Part shown: positions 18,779 to 18,936 of the stretch, piece by piece
Layout: the number at the start of each line of letters is the position of its first letter
Numbering within the stretch: the stretch's first letter is position 1
From: Coprinopsis marcescibilis
Taxonomy: Eukaryota; Basidiomycota; Agaricomycetes; Agaricales; Psathyrellaceae
Length of the DNA stretch: 18,936 nucleotides
Reading direction: 5' to 3'
Assembly (NCBI GenBank): GCA_004369085.1
Contig: ML210520.1
Location: 1 to 18,936, forward strand
Translations under genes and position numbers: made by a program
Notes under the pieces: generated by a model
Databases searched by the model: none
What the model saw: only the letters and a program-made list of their open reading frames with translations
What the model was told of the DNA's origin: nothing

Positions 18779-18936
18779 CGTCGTAGATTTGTCCGGGGGT
18801 GGTGGACTTGGAGAGTGAACGATTGTGGAGCTCTCGAAAGCCTCGCAATGCTCATCGATTTTGCCGCCGCCATTTATCTAATATATTAAGAGACAACGGG
18901 CTATGACGCAATATTATATAATATATTTACTAAGCA
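18779..18936. promoter_or_regulatory. TBCA upstream region to the window edge
   Basis: 158 nt upstream of the TBCA ATG, ending in an AT-rich stretch with repeated TATATT-like sequence (about 18912-18928). On the minus strand this could supply a TATA-like element, but it lies about 140 nt from the ATG. An upstream ATG at 18873 opens a different frame that overlaps the TBCA start. Confidence 0.35.

Noticed and set aside
18625..18873. A minus-strand frame starting at ATG 18873, upstream of and overlapping TBCA
   Set aside because: It is in another frame from TBCA. Only the ATG at 18778 gives the conserved TBCA N-terminus with spliceable phases.

Overview
The window looks like nuclear DNA of a filamentous basidiomycete, most likely an Agaricomycete (mushroom-forming fungus). 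Genes are dense and split by many short introns of about 46-68 nt with GT-AG ends, intergenic gaps are short, and the spliced proteins are full-length eukaryotic housekeeping proteins plus a fungal HET-C. I resolved gene structures by hand from splice sites, reading phase and family similarity.

Layout, left to right. 1-120 (-) is the 5' end of an unrecognised open frame that runs off the window edge, followed by an AT-rich gene-poor stretch to about 820 and then the CSN2 promoter. 1045-3028 (+) is COP9 signalosome subunit 2 (11 exons, 480 aa, one GC-AG intron). 3244-3807 (-) is mitochondrial ribosomal protein mL40 (single exon). 4063 to about 10691 (-) is a very large TFIID subunit TAF2 (about 15 exons, about 1,960 aa), whose extended C-terminus carries three bromodomain-like modules. 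10897-12769 (+) is the 40S assembly factor LTV1 (5 exons, 554 aa), divergent from TAF2 over a shared 205-bp promoter. 13049-17066 (+) is a HET-C protein (17 exons, 1,050 aa) with a signal peptide and a 450-residue Gly/Asp/Lys-rich repeat tail. 17376-18051 (+) is Mediator subunit MED11 (3 exons, 187 aa). 18236-18778 (-) is tubulin-binding cofactor A (4 exons, 115 aa).

These genes do not form a pathway cluster. Functionally they cover transcription initiation (TAF2, MED11), ribosome production (LTV1 cytosolic, mL40 mitochondrial), protein turnover control (CSN2), tubulin folding (TBCA) and a cell-surface or secreted HET-C protein. The most notable points are the TAF2 with three bromodomains, which would put an acetyl-lysine reader directly on TFIID, and the HET-C tail with ten KPKYG units and a 99-bp higher-order repeat. 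No CRISPR array, recognisable tRNA or rRNA, or complete transposon was seen.
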